Source of the DNA: an uncultured Oscillospiraceae bacterium | Lineage (GTDB): Bacteria > Bacillota_A > Clostridia > Oscillospirales > Oscillospiraceae | Direction: 5' to 3' | NCBI GenBank assembly: GCA_900762245.1 | Contig: CAAFFR010000148.1 | Location: forward strand, 1 to 52,835 | DNA: 52,835 nt | Shown: positions 24,024-32,511 of the stretch, one piece after another | How positions within the stretch are numbered: the first letter of the stretch is position 1 | How the letters are laid out: the number at the start of each line of letters is the position of its first letter | Notes under the pieces: generated by a model | The model's database searches: none | What the model was told of the DNA's origin: nothing | What the model saw: the letters and a program-made list of their open reading frames with translations, nothing else | Program-made: the position numbers and the translations under genes

Positions 24024-24552
24024 GGCGATCCTCTTCGCTGCCGGTGAGCGCATCGAAATTGCCCGGCTGTCTGCGGTTCTGGAAGAAGATCCGGCGGACA
24101 TCGAGCAGGCGGCAGATGCCCTTGCCAATATCTATGCCTATGAGCGCCGGGGTATGCGGATTATCAAGCTGGAAAAGGGATATCAGATGGTGTCCTCCGG
24201 TGAAATGGCGGATTACGTCACCAAGGCACTGGAAACCCGGAAGCCTCCCAAGCTGTCTTCCTCTCAGCTGGAGACCCTGACCATTATCGCCTACTACCAG
24301 CCTGCTACCAAGGCCATGGTAGAGCAGATCCGCGGCGTGGACAGTGCCTATTCCGTGGCAGCCCTTCTGAATAAGAAGCTCATCGAGGAAGCGGGCCGGT
24401 TGAATGTGCCGGGCCGTCCCATCCAGTATAAGACTACTACAGATTTTCTGCGGACCTTTGGCCTGTCCTCTCTGGAGGAACTGCCTCCCATTGAGAAGAT
24501 CTCCTTTGGAGAGCCCATTGAACTGCCGCAGCAGCCGGCGGAGGGCCAGTAA
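23992..24552 (+). CDS. scpB: Segregation and condensation protein B
   Basis: A 186-residue ScpB with two winged-helix domains: LNRAIEAILFAAGERIEIARLS at the start and LETLTIIAYYQPATKAMVEQ, VAALLNKKLIEEAGRLNVPGRP, YKTTTDFLRTFGL in the second half. It dimerizes and binds ScpA in the SMC complex. Its first 32 bases lie within scpA and its stop overlaps the next ATG by one base. Confidence 0.97.
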   Translation: MEREQLNRAIEAILFAAGERIEIARLSAVLEEDPADIEQAADALANIYAYERRGMRIIKLEKGYQMVSSGEMADYVTKALETRKPPKLSSSQLETLTIIAYYQPATKAMVEQIRGVDSAYSVAALLNKKLIEEAGRLNVPGRPIQYKTTTDFLRTFGLSSLEELPPIEKISFGEPIELPQQPAEGQ

Positions 24553-25196
24553 TGGGCTGGCTCATTCCCTTCGGCGTTCTCTTTCTTCTGGCGGTGCTGC
24601 CATTGGGTGTCCGGGTCAATTATGATTCTGACGGCCCACGGGTAAAGGTCATCCTCGGACCTGTCAAATTCACCGTATATCCTTTGCCGAAGAAGGAAAA
24701 AAAGAAGAAAGAACCTGCCAAAAAGCAGGAAAAGAAGGAAGAAACACAAGAAGAAAATCTTCCCAAGCCCCCTCAGCCCCCAAAACAGGAAAAGCCTAAG
24801 GAGAAAAAGAAAGGCGGCAGCCTGACGGATTTTATTCCCTTTGTAAAGCTGATTTTCCGCTTTTTGGGAGATTTCCGCCGGAAGCTGCGGCTGGATAACC
24901 TGTATCTGCGACTGGTCCTGGCTTCCTCTGATCCCTGTGATCTGGCGGTAAACTATGGCAAGACCTGGGCTGCGGTGGGAAATCTCCTGCCTGCGCTGGA
25001 AAAGTGGTTTGTTATCAGAAAAAGGGACGTGGAGGTAGAATGTGATTTCACTGCCTCCGAAACTCTGGTGGTTGCGAAGATCGATGTGACCATCACATTG
25101 GGAAGACTTTTGTCCCTGCTTGTGACCTACGCAGTCCGGGCATTGAAAGAATATTTGAATTTTCGCAATAAAAGAAAAGGCGGTGCGGCAAAATGA
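24552..25196 (+). CDS. DUF2953-type membrane-anchored protein
   Basis: A 214-residue protein with an N-terminal membrane segment (GWLIPFGVLFLLAVLPLGVRV), a very Lys/Glu/Pro-rich linker (about 47-88, long KKEKKKKEPAKK-like runs), then a conserved DUF2953-style region (LRLDNLYLRLVLASSDPCDLAVNYGKTWA). The family is regularly found just upstream of gerW/ytfJ in spore formers, as here, where it overlaps gerW by 4 bp. Function is unknown; linkage suggests a sporulation role. Confidence 0.8.
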   Translation: MGWLIPFGVLFLLAVLPLGVRVNYDSDGPRVKVILGPVKFTVYPLPKKEKKKKEPAKKQEKKEETQEENLPKPPQPPKQEKPKEKKKGGSLTDFIPFVKLIFRFLGDFRRKLRLDNLYLRLVLASSDPCDLAVNYGKTWAAVGNLLPALEKWFVIRKRDVEVECDFTASETLVVAKIDVTITLGRLLSLLVTYAVRALKEYLNFRNKRKGGAAK

Positions 25197-25567
25197 GCCA
25201 GAAATTACCTAATATGCTGGAAAGTACCATTCAGAAGATCCGTGAAATGGTGGATGTCAACTCTGTCGTGGGTACCCCCATCCAGACTCCCGACGGTGTT
25301 ACCATCATCCCCGTGTCCCGTGTCAGCGTCGGCTTTGGCGGCGGTGGCAGTGACTTCTCTTCCAAGAACGGGGACAATCCCTTTGGCGGCGGCTGCGGCG
25401 GCGGTGTCAAGGTCAGCCCCATCTGCTTCCTGGTAGTAAAGGACGGCAATGTTCGTATGCTCTCTATCCCCGAACCCGCCAATTCCACCACCGAGCGGAT
25501 CGTGGAAATGCTGCCCGATACGCTGGATAAACTGACAGCCTATCTGGATGCCAAGAAAAAAGATTGA
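25193..25567 (+). CDS. gerW: GerW-family sporulation protein (YtfJ)
   Basis: A 124-residue protein with the family pattern: N-terminal helix (LPNMLESTIQKIREMVDVN), VVGTPIQTPDGVTIIPVSRVSVGFGGGG, a Gly-rich stretch (NPFGGGCGGGVKV) and a hydrophobic beta segment (SPICFLVVKDGNVRML). GerW/YtfJ is a spore protein needed for normal germination in Bacillus. It overlaps the DUF2953 gene by 4 bp and is followed by a palindromic repeat. Confidence 0.93.
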   Translation: MSQKLPNMLESTIQKIREMVDVNSVVGTPIQTPDGVTIIPVSRVSVGFGGGGSDFSSKNGDNPFGGGCGGGVKVSPICFLVVKDGNVRMLSIPEPANSTTERIVEMLPDTLDKLTAYLDAKKKD

Positions 25568-25570
25568 TAC

Positions 25571-25595
25571 TGTAGGGCGGGGTCATGACCCCGCC
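25571..25595. repeat. TGTAGGGCG-family palindromic repeat
   Basis: TGTAGGGCGGGGTCA followed by its complementary TGACCCCGCC; the core (25576-25595) is a perfect 20-base palindrome. The right TACA end is missing, replaced by GGGGAG. It lies between gerW and the next gene. Confidence 0.65.
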
Positions 25596-25638
25596 GGGGA
25601 GTATCGTGCTAATTCGCGGTAACGATAGGAGGGGAACT

Positions 25639-25842
25639 TTGGAAAAATACATTTGGCGTTTGCTGACGGCAATATTTATGCTGCTGGTTGCGGCGGTGCT
25701 GGGTATCTTTACATTCCTGTTTCAGGATGCCGCTTTGATGCTGGGTATTTGCTTTTATGGTGCGGTTTTCTGCGCACTGATCGGAATTGCCAAGGGCCTT
25801 CTGGTGATGGTCGATTACCACAGGGAGCATAAAGAAGAATAA
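25639..25842 (+). CDS. Two-helix small membrane protein
   Basis: A 67-residue protein starting at TTG (LEKYIWRLLTAIF) just after AGGAGGGG at 25627-25634; the longer in-frame ORF back to 25585 runs into the repeat and has no ribosome binding site. It consists of two membrane helices (LLTAIFMLLVAAVLGIFTFLF and LMLGICFYGAVFCALIGIAK) and a short charged tail (YHREHKEE). No family recognised. It sits between sporulation and cell-wall genes. Confidence 0.65.
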   Translation: MEKYIWRLLTAIFMLLVAAVLGIFTFLFQDAALMLGICFYGAVFCALIGIAKGLLVMVDYHREHKEE

Positions 25843-25884
25843 AAATCTTTCCATCCGGACATCCTAACTCCCGGGTGAGGAAAT

Positions 25885-26970
25885 TTGAAGAAACGATTTT
25901 TCGCCACAGCGGCGGCTGCATTGCTGGCCGCCGCTGTGCTTTTGCCAATAGACACCGGAGCGGTTTCCGCCCGGAGAGCCTATGTGCTGGACGCAGTCAG
26001 CGGACGGACCCTGTACGAGAAAAATGCAGGCCAGCGCAGTCTCATTGCCAGTACCACCAAAATCATGACGGCCCTCATCGTCTGTGAGCAGTGCAATGTG
26101 CTGGACCGGATGCGCATTCCCAAGGAGGCAGTGGGCATCGAAGGCTCCTCTATGTACCTGCAGGAGGGGGAGGTCCTGACCCTGCAGGAACTGCTCTATG
26201 GCCTGATGCTCAGTTCCGGCAACGATGCGGCGGTGGCGCTGGCTATCTACTGCGGCGGCACCGTGGAGGGCTTCGCGGAGCTGATGAACGATAAGGCCCG
26301 GAATCTGGGCTTAAGCGGTACCCATTTTGAAAATCCCAACGGCCTTGATAGTCCCGGACATTATTCCACCGCCCGGGATCTGGCGGTTTTGGCAGCCTAC
26401 GCTATGGAAAACCCCATTTTCGCCAAAACCGTCTCTACGAAATCCCTGAAGCTGGGGAACCGGTATCTGACCAACCACAATAAGCTTTTGTGGCGGGTAG
26501 AGGGAGCTGACGGGGTGAAGACCGGCTTCACCAAGGCTGCGGGCCGGATTCTGGTATCCAGTGCCACCCGGGAGGGACGGCGCATCATTGCCGTTACCAT
26601 TGATGACGGTGACGACTGGAATGACCATGCCGCTCTGCTGGAAGAGGGTTTCGCGCGATTCTCTCACCGGGAGATCGTGAAGGCAGGGGACTGCGTCGAT
26701 ACTCTGGAAGTAGTGGGCGGCAATACCCATCAGGTGCAGATCCTGGCCCAGGAAGACTTTTCCTACGCCCTTGCGCCGGAAGAAACTCCGCAGATCGTCT
26801 ATCCCGGACCCGGATTTACCTACGCCCCGGCGGTGGAAGGGGAAGACGCGGGTTTTGCCTATGTGCTGGTCCAGGGAAAGGCGGTAGGAAAAATCCCCGT
26901 GACCTATGGAGAAACCATAGAGCGGGAAAAAACGGAAGAAAAACCATTTTGGAAGCGGCTGTTTGCATGA
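25885..26970 (+). CDS. D-alanyl-D-alanine carboxypeptidase (DacF/DacB-type PBP)
   Basis: A 361-residue protein starting at TTG with GGGTGAGG upstream. Signal peptide 1-27 (KRFFATAAAALLAAAVLLPI). Serine peptidase S11 motifs are complete: S56-T-T-K59, S111-G-N113 and K212-T-G214. A C-terminal beta-rich domain (about 265-350) precedes an amphipathic basic end (EEKPFWKRLFA) that probably anchors it to the membrane. It trims the terminal D-Ala of peptidoglycan stem peptides. Position after gerW and before rluB is a common clostridial order and suggests a sporulation-linked DacF/DacB-type enzyme. Confidence 0.9.
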   Translation: MKKRFFATAAAALLAAAVLLPIDTGAVSARRAYVLDAVSGRTLYEKNAGQRSLIASTTKIMTALIVCEQCNVLDRMRIPKEAVGIEGSSMYLQEGEVLTLQELLYGLMLSSGNDAAVALAIYCGGTVEGFAELMNDKARNLGLSGTHFENPNGLDSPGHYSTARDLAVLAAYAMENPIFAKTVSTKSLKLGNRYLTNHNKLLWRVEGADGVKTGFTKAAGRILVSSATREGRRIIAVTIDDGDDWNDHAALLEEGFARFSHREIVKAGDCVDTLEVVGGNTHQVQILAQEDFSYALAPEETPQIVYPGPGFTYAPAVEGEDAGFAYVLVQGKAVGKIPVTYGETIEREKTEEKPFWKRLFA

Positions 26971-26986
26971 TACAGCAGGTGAAAAT

Positions 26987-27688
26987 ATGAAAGAACGCCT
27001 ACAGAAGATCCTGTCCGCCCGGGGTGTGGTCTCCCGGCGGAAGGCAGAAGAAATGCTTCGGCAGGGCCAGGTTTCGGTGAACGGCACCGTTGCTCAGTTG
27101 GGCGACTCTGCCGACCCGGATGCCGATGAAATCCGCATCAACGGCCAGCTCCTGCCAAATCAGGAGCAGTACATCTACCTGATGCTGAATAAGCCCCGGG
27201 GTTACGTCACCACCCTGTCCGACGAGAAGGGCCGTCCCAATGCGGCCCAGCTGGTGGCGGACTGCGGCACCCGGGTCTATCCCGTGGGCCGTCTGGACAT
27301 GGATTCCGAAGGCTTGCTGCTGTTTACCAACGATGGCAGCTTTGCCAACGCCCTGATGCACCCGAAGCATGAGGTAAAGAAAACCTATGACCTGTGGGTT
27401 ACGGGCTACCATCCCGGTGGGGAGGTGCAGCTGTCCCGGCCCATCACGCTGGATGGCTATACCATCCGTCCGCCGAAAGTCCGGCTGATCCGGGCGGAGG
27501 GACAAAAAGCAAAATTTCAGGTGACTATCCACGAAGGCCGCAACCGGCAGGTCCGCCGGATGTGCGAAGCAGCCGGAATGCACTGTACCCGGCTGCGCCG
27601 CGTCAGGGAGGGAAGTTTATCCCTTGGAGAACTACCCCTTGGTAAATGGCGGCACCTGACAGCCCAGGAAGTGGAAGAATTAAAATAA
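26987..27688 (+). CDS. rluB: rRNA pseudouridine synthase (RsuA/RluB family)
   Basis: A 233-residue protein starting MKERLQKILSARGVVS, with AGGTGA upstream. Residues 1-60 are an S4 RNA-binding domain (SRRKAEEMLRQGQVSVNG); the catalytic domain follows with GRLDMDSEGLLLFTNDG, catalytic Asp104, and the family marker HEGRNRQVRRMCEAAG. It isomerises a uridine in 23S rRNA (RluB-type) or a related site. The ORF continues upstream to 26963 but the ribosome binding site supports the later start. Confidence 0.92.
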   Translation: MKERLQKILSARGVVSRRKAEEMLRQGQVSVNGTVAQLGDSADPDADEIRINGQLLPNQEQYIYLMLNKPRGYVTTLSDEKGRPNAAQLVADCGTRVYPVGRLDMDSEGLLLFTNDGSFANALMHPKHEVKKTYDLWVTGYHPGGEVQLSRPITLDGYTIRPPKVRLIRAEGQKAKFQVTIHEGRNRQVRRMCEAAGMHCTRLRRVREGSLSLGELPLGKWRHLTAQEVEELK

Positions 27689-27694
27689 GAATAC

Positions 27695-27803
27695 TGTCAT
27701 TGCGAACCAGTGCGCACACTGGTGTGGCAATCTCCCCGTTGAACGGACAAGACGGAAACCGCAGGGGAGTGCCACGCCGGCCTACGGCCTCCTCGCAATG
27801 ACA
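27695..27803. repeat. TGTCATTGCGAG-family intergenic repeat, long copy
   Basis: Begins TGTCATTGCGAACCAG, then an inner hairpin CCAGTGCGCACACTGG, and ends CTCCTCGCAATGACA; the outer 9-12 bases are complementary. This 109-base copy carries GTGGCAATCTCC and GAGTGCCACGCC segments that pair internally. Compare 15193, 32415 and 32869. Confidence 0.8.
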
Positions 27804-27847
27804 TTTTTGCATTCTGAATATATTCCTGCATTTTTCTTGATTCCATC

Positions 27848-27876
27848 TTGCAAAATTATATTAAGTTTGCTACTAT
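27848..27876 (+). promoter_or_regulatory. Promoter of the RpiR gene
   Basis: TTGCAA (27848-27853), 17-bp spacer, TACTAT (27871-27876), 44 bases before the start codon. Confidence 0.55.
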
Positions 27877-27920
27877 GAACTGTAACGGCGAAGAGAAAAA
27901 ATGCCGTTTTGGAGGCTTCT

Positions 27921-28787
27921 ATGAGTCACGACTTTTTATCGATATTGCAGGAAAAAGAGCCCACCTTTTCCAAGGGCCAGAAGCGGATCGCCCGTTATAT
28001 TACGGAATCCTATGACAAAGCGGCCTTTATGACAGCCAACCGTCTGGGCAAAACAGTGGGTGTTTCCGAATCCACAGTGGTGCGTTTCGCTGTGGACCTG
28101 GGTTTTGACGGTTACCCCAGCATGCAGAAGGCAGTGCGGGAAATGGTAATGAACCGCCTGACCTCCGTTCAGCGCATTGAAGTGGCCAGCAACCGCTTTG
28201 GCGATCAGGATGTGGTGTCCACGGTGCTGCATTCCGACATGGAAAAGCTGCGCCAGACCAGTGAGACCATCGACCGGGAGGAATTTCAGGCGGCGGTGAA
28301 TGCCATCATCAAAGCCAAGCGGGTCTACATTCTGGGTGTCCGCTCCGTTGCGCCTTTAGCCAACTTTTTGGGCTATTATCTGAACTATATGTTCAATAAT
28401 GTTCACGAAGTCACCGGTTTCAGTGCAGGAGAAATGTTTGAGAAGATCGTGGGTGTCAACGCCGACGATGTGGTCATTGCCTTCTCCTTCCCCCGGTATT
28501 CTTCCTCCACCACCAAGGGTGCCCAGTATTGCCGCAGTGCCGGTGCCACGGTCATCGGCATCACCGACAGCAAGCTGTCCCCTCTGGGCAGTAATTCCGA
28601 CCATGTGCTTATTGCCAAGAGCGACATGGTTTCTCTGGTGGATTCTCTGGTGGCCCCGCTCAGTCTTGTGAATGCCCTCATTGTAGCCATCGCAGCCAAG
28701 CGGGAAAAAGAACTGAGCCAGACCTTTGCCAATCTGGAACGGATCTGGGAAGAATATGAAGTCTACGAGAAACAAACGGAGAAGTGA
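27921..28787 (+). CDS. MurR/RpiR family transcriptional regulator
   Basis: A 288-residue protein starting MSHDFLSILQEKEPTFS (TTTGGAGG upstream). Residues 1-80 are the HTH_6 domain (RIARYITESYDKAAFMTANR, VGVSESTVVRFAVDLGFDGY); about 120-260 is a SIS sugar-phosphate-binding domain (ILGVRSVAPLANFLGYYLN, VVIAFSFPRYSSSTT, GATVIGITDS). Such regulators sense phosphosugars. No sugar operon is attached; it overlaps or abuts the downstream flavoprotein gene, an arrangement seen in related Clostridia, so the ligand cannot be inferred from context. Confidence 0.92.
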   Translation: MSHDFLSILQEKEPTFSKGQKRIARYITESYDKAAFMTANRLGKTVGVSESTVVRFAVDLGFDGYPSMQKAVREMVMNRLTSVQRIEVASNRFGDQDVVSTVLHSDMEKLRQTSETIDREEFQAAVNAIIKAKRVYILGVRSVAPLANFLGYYLNYMFNNVHEVTGFSAGEMFEKIVGVNADDVVIAFSFPRYSSSTTKGAQYCRSAGATVIGITDSKLSPLGSNSDHVLIAKSDMVSLVDSLVAPLSLVNALIVAIAAKREKELSQTFANLERIWEEYEVYEKQTEK

Positions 28788-28798
28788 GGGGGAGTTTC

Positions 28799-30028
28799 GT
28801 GAAGTTTGATGGAATCGTCATCGGCGGTGGTCCTGCCGGAATGTTTGCAGCCATCACGGCTGCGGAAAACGGTCAGAAAGTCCTGCTTTTGGAGCGGAAT
28901 GACCGCCTGGGCAAAAAACTGCTGATCACCGGCAAGGGCCGGTGCAATGTGACAAATGACTGCTCCGAGCAGGAAGTCCTGCAAAATACCCCCCGGAATG
29001 GCCGCTTCCTCTACAGCGCCATGACGGCCTTTCCCCCAGTCAGGGCGAAGCAGTTCTTTGAGGAAAACGGCTGCCCGCTGAAAACAGAACGGGGCAACCG
29101 GGTGTTCCCGGTTTCTGATAAATCCCAGTCGGTGCTGGAGTGTCTCCAGCGGCAGCTGCGGCGCCAGAATGTGACAGTCAAGACCGCCCGGGTCAAGGAA
29201 ATTCTGACGGAAGAAGGCCGGGTTACCGGGGTGCAGACCCAGAATGAAAGGATCCACGCGGACTGGGTCATCCTTGCCACCGGCGGAGCCTCCTATCCCA
29301 CCACCGGCTCCACCGGCGACGGCTACGCCATGGCAGAGGCCCTGGGCCATACGGTTGTGGTGCCCCAGGGCAGTCTGGTACCTCTGGAAACAGCAGGTCA
29401 TGACTGCCAGGATATGCAGGGCCTGTCTCTGCGCAACGTAGGTGTGAAGCTGCTGAATGCCAAGGGCAAGGTGCTGTATAAGGATTTTGGCGAACTTCTG
29501 TTTACCCACTTCGGTGTCTCCGGTCCCACGGTGCTGTCGGCCAGCTGCCACCTGAAAGGAGAGGGCTGCCGGCTGGTCATTGACCTGAAGCCCGCCCTGG
29601 AAGAAACCAAACTGGATGACCGCATCCTGCGGGATCTGGAGCTGTATCAGAACCGCAGTATGGAAAATGCCCTGACGGACCTGCTGCCCCGCAGCATGAT
29701 CCCTGTGGTGCTGCGGCGTCTGGAAATCGACCCGGAAATGCAGGCTAATTCCCTGACCAAGCAGAAGCGCCGCGCTCTGGTGGAGCTGCTGAAAGCCTTC
29801 CGGGTGGAAATCACCGGCAAGCGTCCCGTGGCGGAGGCCATCATCACCAGCGGCGGCATCAAGGTCTCGGAGATCGATCCCAAAACCATGCAGTCCAGGA
29901 AGGTGCCGGGCTTGTATTTCGCGGGTGAGATTATTGACTGCGATGCCTACACCGGCGGGTTTAACTTACAAATCGCCTGGGCCACCGCCTATGCCGCCGG
30001 CACGGCAGTGAGCGGAAAGGAAGCTTAA
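28799..30028 (+). CDS. BaiN/HI0933-family FAD-dependent oxidoreductase
   Basis: A 409-residue flavoprotein. Start taken at GTG 28799, which has GAGGGGGAG a few bases upstream; an in-frame GTG at 28784 overlaps the previous stop and would place that sequence inside the gene. FAD-binding motif VIGGGPAGMFAAITAAENG at the N-terminus, GKKLLITGKGRCNVTND, VILATGGASYPTTGSTGDGY, and the C-terminal SGGIKVSEIDPKTMQS with LYFAGEIIDCDAYTGGFNLQ identify the HI0933/BaiN family. Members include BaiN, linked to bile acid dehydroxylation, but most have no known substrate; no other bai genes are present here. Confidence 0.92.
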   Translation: MKFDGIVIGGGPAGMFAAITAAENGQKVLLLERNDRLGKKLLITGKGRCNVTNDCSEQEVLQNTPRNGRFLYSAMTAFPPVRAKQFFEENGCPLKTERGNRVFPVSDKSQSVLECLQRQLRRQNVTVKTARVKEILTEEGRVTGVQTQNERIHADWVILATGGASYPTTGSTGDGYAMAEALGHTVVVPQGSLVPLETAGHDCQDMQGLSLRNVGVKLLNAKGKVLYKDFGELLFTHFGVSGPTVLSASCHLKGEGCRLVIDLKPALEETKLDDRILRDLELYQNRSMENALTDLLPRSMIPVVLRRLEIDPEMQANSLTKQKRRALVELLKAFRVEITGKRPVAEAIITSGGIKVSEIDPKTMQSRKVPGLYFAGEIIDCDAYTGGFNLQIAWATAYAAGTAVSGKEA

Positions 30029-30065
30029 TCCAGCGGAGCTGAAAATGCCTTCAGAAAATCCGGGA

Positions 30066-30094
30066 TTGACAAATCATCAGTTTTATAATAGAAT
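30066..30094 (+). promoter_or_regulatory. Promoter of acpP
   Basis: TTGACA (30066-30071), 17-bp spacer, TAGAAT (30089-30094), followed by AGGAGG before the acpP start. Confidence 0.7.
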
Positions 30095-30142
30095 AGCACC
30101 CAGATAGTGCTTATAGAGATTGTTTTTTAGGAGGACTTATCT

Positions 30143-30364
30143 ATGTTTGAGAAACTTGCCAAGTATGCTTCCAAGCAGCTGGAGCTGGACATTAACGAGA
30201 TTACCCCTGATTCCACCTTCGAGAGCCTGGGCATCGATTCCCTGGACGTGGTTGAGATGATTATGGACCTGGAGACCGAACTGGGCGTGGAACTGGAGAT
30301 GGAGGATCAGAAGATCGCTACTTTCCAGGACCTGGCTGATTTTGTGGAATCCAAGCTGGCATAA
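30143..30364 (+). CDS. acpP: Acyl carrier protein
   Basis: A 73-residue acidic helical protein with the phosphopantetheine attachment motif GIDSLDVVEMIMDLE (Ser at about residue 34). It carries growing acyl chains in type II fatty acid synthesis. It has its own promoter and AGGAGG, and stands alone rather than beside fab genes. Sequence length and motif are standard for AcpP. Confidence 0.95.
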   Translation: MFEKLAKYASKQLELDINEITPDSTFESLGIDSLDVVEMIMDLETELGVELEMEDQKIATFQDLADFVESKLA

Positions 30365-30397
30365 GAAAACTATATACTGTAAATCCTTGTATCAGGC

Positions 30398-30707
30398 CGA
30401 CCGGCTTATAACAAGGTCGCACTAGTCGGGGAGTTAGCGGTGTCCTGTACCTGCAATCCGCTATAGCAGGGATGAATTCCCACACCCGGATGCGTATGAA
30501 TATTGCCTGCCCTTTATGAGGGGTGTTGAGAGATCGGTCTTGCGCAACGGTATCCCGTGAACCATGTCAGGTGGGGAACCAAGCAGCATTAAGCGGACCT
30601 TACCGTGTGCCGCGAGGTTGCCGTTCTTGAGCTTTCGAGTAGAGGTTACGAATGTTCTGCGCGTTCAAATGTGGGTGTGCGATCTTGTTATGAGCCGGTC
30701 GTTTTTT
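30398..30707 (+). ncRNA. ffs: Large signal recognition particle RNA (4.5S/6S-type scRNA)
   Basis: The ends pair over more than 20 bases (30398-30420 against 30681-30701), followed by TTTTTT (30702-30707), a built-in terminator. The Alu-type region carries the conserved AGCGGTGTCCTGTACCTGC and AATCCGCTATAGCAGGG; the S domain carries GTGAACCATGTCAGG, GGGGAACCAAGCAGC and ATTAAGCGGACCTTACC, all hallmarks of the Firmicutes large SRP RNA. It binds Ffh and directs membrane protein targeting. Its place just upstream of dnaX is conserved in Firmicutes. The 5' end is set by the pairing and may be off by a few bases. Confidence 0.95.
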
Positions 30708-30709
30708 CA

Positions 30710-30756
30710 GTGTGGAGTTTGGCGTGTTGAGCGTGGAATGATTATAAATTCCACAC
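30710..30756 (+). promoter_or_regulatory. Alternative hairpins in the dnaX leader
   Basis: TCCACAC (30750-30756) can pair with GTGTGGA (30710-30716), or the overlapping ATTCCAC (30748-30754) can pair with GTGGAAT (30733-30739). The second is followed by ACTTTTTC, terminator-like. Mutually exclusive stems suggest, but do not prove, attenuation between SRP RNA and dnaX. Confidence 0.4.
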
Positions 30757-30776
30757 TTTTTCGAAAGGGGATGTGT

Positions 30777-32414
30777 ATGTCAGCCTATCAAGCCTTATAT
30801 CGAAAATACCGTCCTCAGACCTTTGATGATGTATCGGGTCAGCTGGCGGTGACCCAGACCTTAAAAACCCAGCTTACTTCCGGCCGCATGAGCCATGCGT
30901 ACCTGTTTACCGGCTCCCGTGGTACCGGCAAGACCAGCTGCGCCAAAATTCTGGCAAAGGCAGTCAACTGCCTGAATCCCGATAACGGCAACCCCTGCAA
31001 CTGCTGCGAGGCCTGCCGTTCCATCGACTCCGGCTCCTGCATGGACGTGCTGGAGATCGATGCTGCTTCCAACAACGGCGTGGACAATGTCCGCGACCTC
31101 CGGGACGATGCCATTTATACCCCTTCTCAGGTGAAGATGCGGGTATACATCATCGACGAGGTCCATATGCTGTCCATTTCCGCCTTCAATGCCCTTTTAA
31201 AGATCATTGAGGAACCCCCGGAGCATCTGCTGTTCATTCTGGCGACCACGGAACTGCACAAGGTTCCCGCGACGATCCTTTCCCGGTGCCAGCGGTTTTC
31301 CTTCCGCCGCATCTCCCAGGAGGATATTGCAGCCCGGCTGCAATATGTTGCCTATCAGGAAAACATTGACCTGGATGACGGTGCTGCCCGGGTGCTGGCA
31401 CGGCTGGCAGACGGCGGTATGCGCGACGGCCTGAGTCTGTTGGACCAGTGTGCTTCGGCTACCACCGGAGAACTGACCGCAGAACGGGTCTATGCCTGCC
31501 TCGGCATTGCCGGTGAGCAGAAATGCGGGGAGCTTATGGGCTATATCGCCGCCCACGATACCAAAAGCGCCCTGGAGCTGTTCAACAAGCTTTATACCGA
31601 GGGAAAAGACCTGTCGGCCATGCTGGATGAGATGGCCTGTCTGACCCGTGACCTGCTGGTGATGAAAACAGCAGGCAACGCAGGGATTACCATGCTTTCC
31701 GGTGTTGCTTCCGATCAGGAGGTCCTGACCCTGACCAAAGCGCTGTCCAGCGCTGAACTGGTGCGGATGATGAACCTGATCCAGACCACATTAAGCGGCT
31801 TCACCCGCTCTGCCAGCCGCCGCATGGATGCGGAGCTGTGCATTGTGGAGCTGTGCCAGCCGGAGCTGTCTCTGGATGCCAAGGCCCTCAATGCCCGCCT
31901 GACCCGGCTGGAAGAGAAATTGAAAAATGGCGATTTTGTGGCAGCAGCCCCTGCAAAAAAGCAGAAATCAGCTCCCGCTCCGGCAGAGGATGACTTCGAT
32001 GATGACCGTCCTCCCATGCCCGGCGACGAGGACGCGCCCCCTCTGGAGGAGGAGCCGCCCCGCCCGCAGCCCAGTGAAGCACCTATGGGCTTCTGGCCGG
32101 AGCTGTGCGGTGCCGTCCGCAGTGAATTGAAGCCCCCCATCAGCGGCTTTTTCGCCGTCAGCCCCAATGCCCCGGTGCAGGGCGCACTGGTAGGCGGTAC
32201 GCTGGAACTGCGCTGCGGCAATGACTTCATTGCCAAGATGCTGGACAAGCCGGATATCCTGGAAGTGGTATCCCGGAAGGCCAGCGCAATGCTGAGCCGT
32301 CCCGTCCGGGCAGCAGTGGTGGATCTTAACGCCAAGCCTGCGGGAAATCCCCGGATGGAACAGCTGATGAAATTTGGAAGAGAGCATTCCGATATTGTGA
32401 CCATTAGAAAATAA
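30777..32414 (+). CDS. dnaX: DNA polymerase III subunits gamma and tau
   Basis: A 545-residue protein starting MSAYQALYRKYRPQTF; AAAGGGG at 30764-30770 fits the ATG at 30777 better than one directly adjacent at 30771. Walker A GSRGTGKTS (about 46-54), a zinc module (CLNPDNGNPCNCCEACRSI), Walker B DEVHML and sensor TTELHKVPATILSRCQRF define the clamp-loader ATPase. An acidic, Pro-rich linker (about 400-445) leads to the tau-specific C-terminal domain. It loads the sliding clamp and tethers polymerases. The conserved order SRP RNA-dnaX-ybaB-recR is intact. Confidence 0.96.
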   Translation: MSAYQALYRKYRPQTFDDVSGQLAVTQTLKTQLTSGRMSHAYLFTGSRGTGKTSCAKILAKAVNCLNPDNGNPCNCCEACRSIDSGSCMDVLEIDAASNNGVDNVRDLRDDAIYTPSQVKMRVYIIDEVHMLSISAFNALLKIIEEPPEHLLFILATTELHKVPATILSRCQRFSFRRISQEDIAARLQYVAYQENIDLDDGAARVLARLADGGMRDGLSLLDQCASATTGELTAERVYACLGIAGEQKCGELMGYIAAHDTKSALELFNKLYTEGKDLSAMLDEMACLTRDLLVMKTAGNAGITMLSGVASDQEVLTLTKALSSAELVRMMNLIQTTLSGFTRSASRRMDAELCIVELCQPELSLDAKALNARLTRLEEKLKNGDFVAAAPAKKQKSAPAPAEDDFDDDRPPMPGDEDAPPLEEEPPRPQPSEAPMGFWPELCGAVRSELKPPISGFFAVSPNAPVQGALVGGTLELRCGNDFIAKMLDKPDILEVVSRKASAMLSRPVRAAVVDLNAKPAGNPRMEQLMKFGREHSDIVTIRK

Positions 32415-32469
32415 TGTCATTGCGAGGAGCGAAGCGACGTGGCAATCCCCTTCGACGGTGGCAATGACA
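32415..32469. repeat. TGTCATTGCGAG-family intergenic repeat
   Basis: TGTCATTGCGAGGAGCGAAG at the left end and GGCAATGACA at the right, with GTGGCAATCCCC inside; directly after the dnaX stop. About 55 bases. Confidence 0.8.
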
Positions 32470-32511
32470 GGAACAAGTAACAGAATATATTTTAGAACAG
32501 GAGAATTTACA

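Noticed and set aside
23121..24128. 335-codon minus-strand frame across scpA/scpB
   Set aside because: Shadow of scpA and scpB, which are unmistakable.
28799..30028. Bile-acid dehydroxylation gene baiN with implied bai operon
   Set aside because: The flavoprotein belongs to the BaiN/HI0933 family, but no other bai genes are present, so bile-acid function is not supported.
30564..30776. N-terminal extension of dnaX
   Set aside because: The in-frame extension lies inside the SRP RNA gene; the ribosome binding site at 30764-30770 fits the ATG at 30777.
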